Assembly: GCA_003662305.1 (NCBI GenBank)
Contig: QMXU01000068.1
Span: forward strand, 1-5,835
From: Candidatus Hecatellales archaeon
GTDB taxonomy: Archaea; Thermoproteota; Bathyarchaeia; Hecatellales; Hecatellaceae
Direction: 5' to 3'
DNA length: 5,835 nt
Shown: positions 5,726-5,835 of the stretch, piece by piece
How positions within the stretch are numbered: position 1 is the first letter of the stretch
How the letters are laid out: each line of letters starts with the position of its first letter
Position numbers and translations under genes: made by a program
The notes under the pieces: generated by a model
What the model saw: the letters and a program-made list of their open reading frames with translations, nothing else
Database searches by the model: none
What the model was told of the DNA's origin: nothing

Positions 5726-5730
5726 GGAGG
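5726..5730 (+). promoter_or_regulatory. Ribosome binding site of the thrC-like gene
   Basis: GGAGG seven bases before the ATG at 5738 is a strong Shine-Dalgarno site. It decides that ATG over the in-frame TTG at 5732. It sits partly in a small AGCC/GGCT stem-loop (5719-5732). Confidence 0.65.
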
Positions 5731-5737
5731 CTTGCAA

Positions 5738-5835
5738 ATGTTCCATCTTGAATGCATAGTTTGCGGGGAGAAACACGGGGTAGAAGAGCCGGTTTACGTC
5801 TGCCGTAAATGCGGGGAGCTCTTAGACGTTAAATA
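5738..5835 (+). CDS. thrC: Threonine synthase, N-terminal zinc-ribbon part (cut by window edge)
   Basis: Only 32 codons are visible. They form a four-cysteine zinc ribbon, C6-x2-C9-G then Y20-x-C22-x2-C25-G, running into ELLDVK (27-32), with the next codon starting TA (Tyr would fit the family's LLDVxYD). This pattern is characteristic of the N-terminus of archaeal threonine synthases, which convert O-phosphohomoserine to threonine using PLP; the PLP domain would lie outside the window. Placement next to glyA and near hisC and serB suits an amino-acid biosynthesis gene. The ATG is set by GGAGG seven bases upstream. Other zinc-ribbon proteins remain possible because no catalytic part can be seen, and a TAA or TAG stop at the edge cannot be formally excluded. 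Confidence 0.7.
   Translation, partial: MFHLECIVCGEKHGVEEPVYVCRKCGELLDVK

Noticed and set aside
5627..5737. Possible tRNA or other structured RNA gene between glyA and thrC
   Set aside because: The hairpin at 5693-5715 is isolated; there is no cloverleaf, T-loop or CCA-like end, and the space is filled by two promoters and a ribosome binding site.

Overview
The window reads as archaeal chromosomal DNA, gene-dense and moderately GC-rich. The evidence is BRE/TATA-like boxes ahead of genes instead of -35/-10 boxes, Shine-Dalgarno words of the GGTGA/GGAGG type, an apparently leaderless gene, and an archaeal-looking serine hydroxymethyltransferase. A TACK-group or related lineage is possible, but the sequence does not settle it. 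Five of the seven proposed starts are non-ATG (three TTG, two GTG).

Layout. Bases 1-1907, minus strand: a tightly overlapping cluster transcribed leftward, made of hisC (histidinol-phosphate aminotransferase), a 92-residue ACT-domain protein, and serB (ACT plus HAD phosphoserine phosphatase), which runs off the left edge. The ACT protein and serB together equal one classical ACT-ACT-HAD SerB that is split by a +1 frame change. Bases 1908-2117: a divergent promoter region with a near-symmetric arrangement around GAAGCTTC. Bases 2118-4341, plus strand: a two-gene unit, a double cysteine-rich-domain (GlpC/LutA/HdrB-like) protein followed by a LutB-like DUF162 plus 2x[4Fe-4S] protein. Bases 4334-5626, minus strand: glyA, converging on lutB with an 8-bp overlap of coding ends. 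Bases 5627-5737: a second divergent promoter region. Bases 5738-5835, plus strand: the start of what looks like threonine synthase (thrC), cut by the right edge.

How the genes fit together. SerB makes serine, GlyA converts serine to glycine and a one-carbon unit, ThrC makes threonine and HisC takes part in histidine synthesis, so this is mainly an amino-acid biosynthesis neighbourhood. The LutA/LutB-like pair is the outlier: a probable Fe-S electron-transfer module for oxidation of lactate or a related 2-hydroxyacid, found here without LutC or a flavoprotein dehydrogenase. No RNA genes, mobile elements or CRISPR arrays were seen. The most interesting points are the split SerB, the orphan LutAB-like pair with an atypical first cysteine-rich domain, the HisC-HAD phosphatase coupling, the symmetric divergent promoter, and a strong excess of the word AAGGCTT/AAGCCTT.
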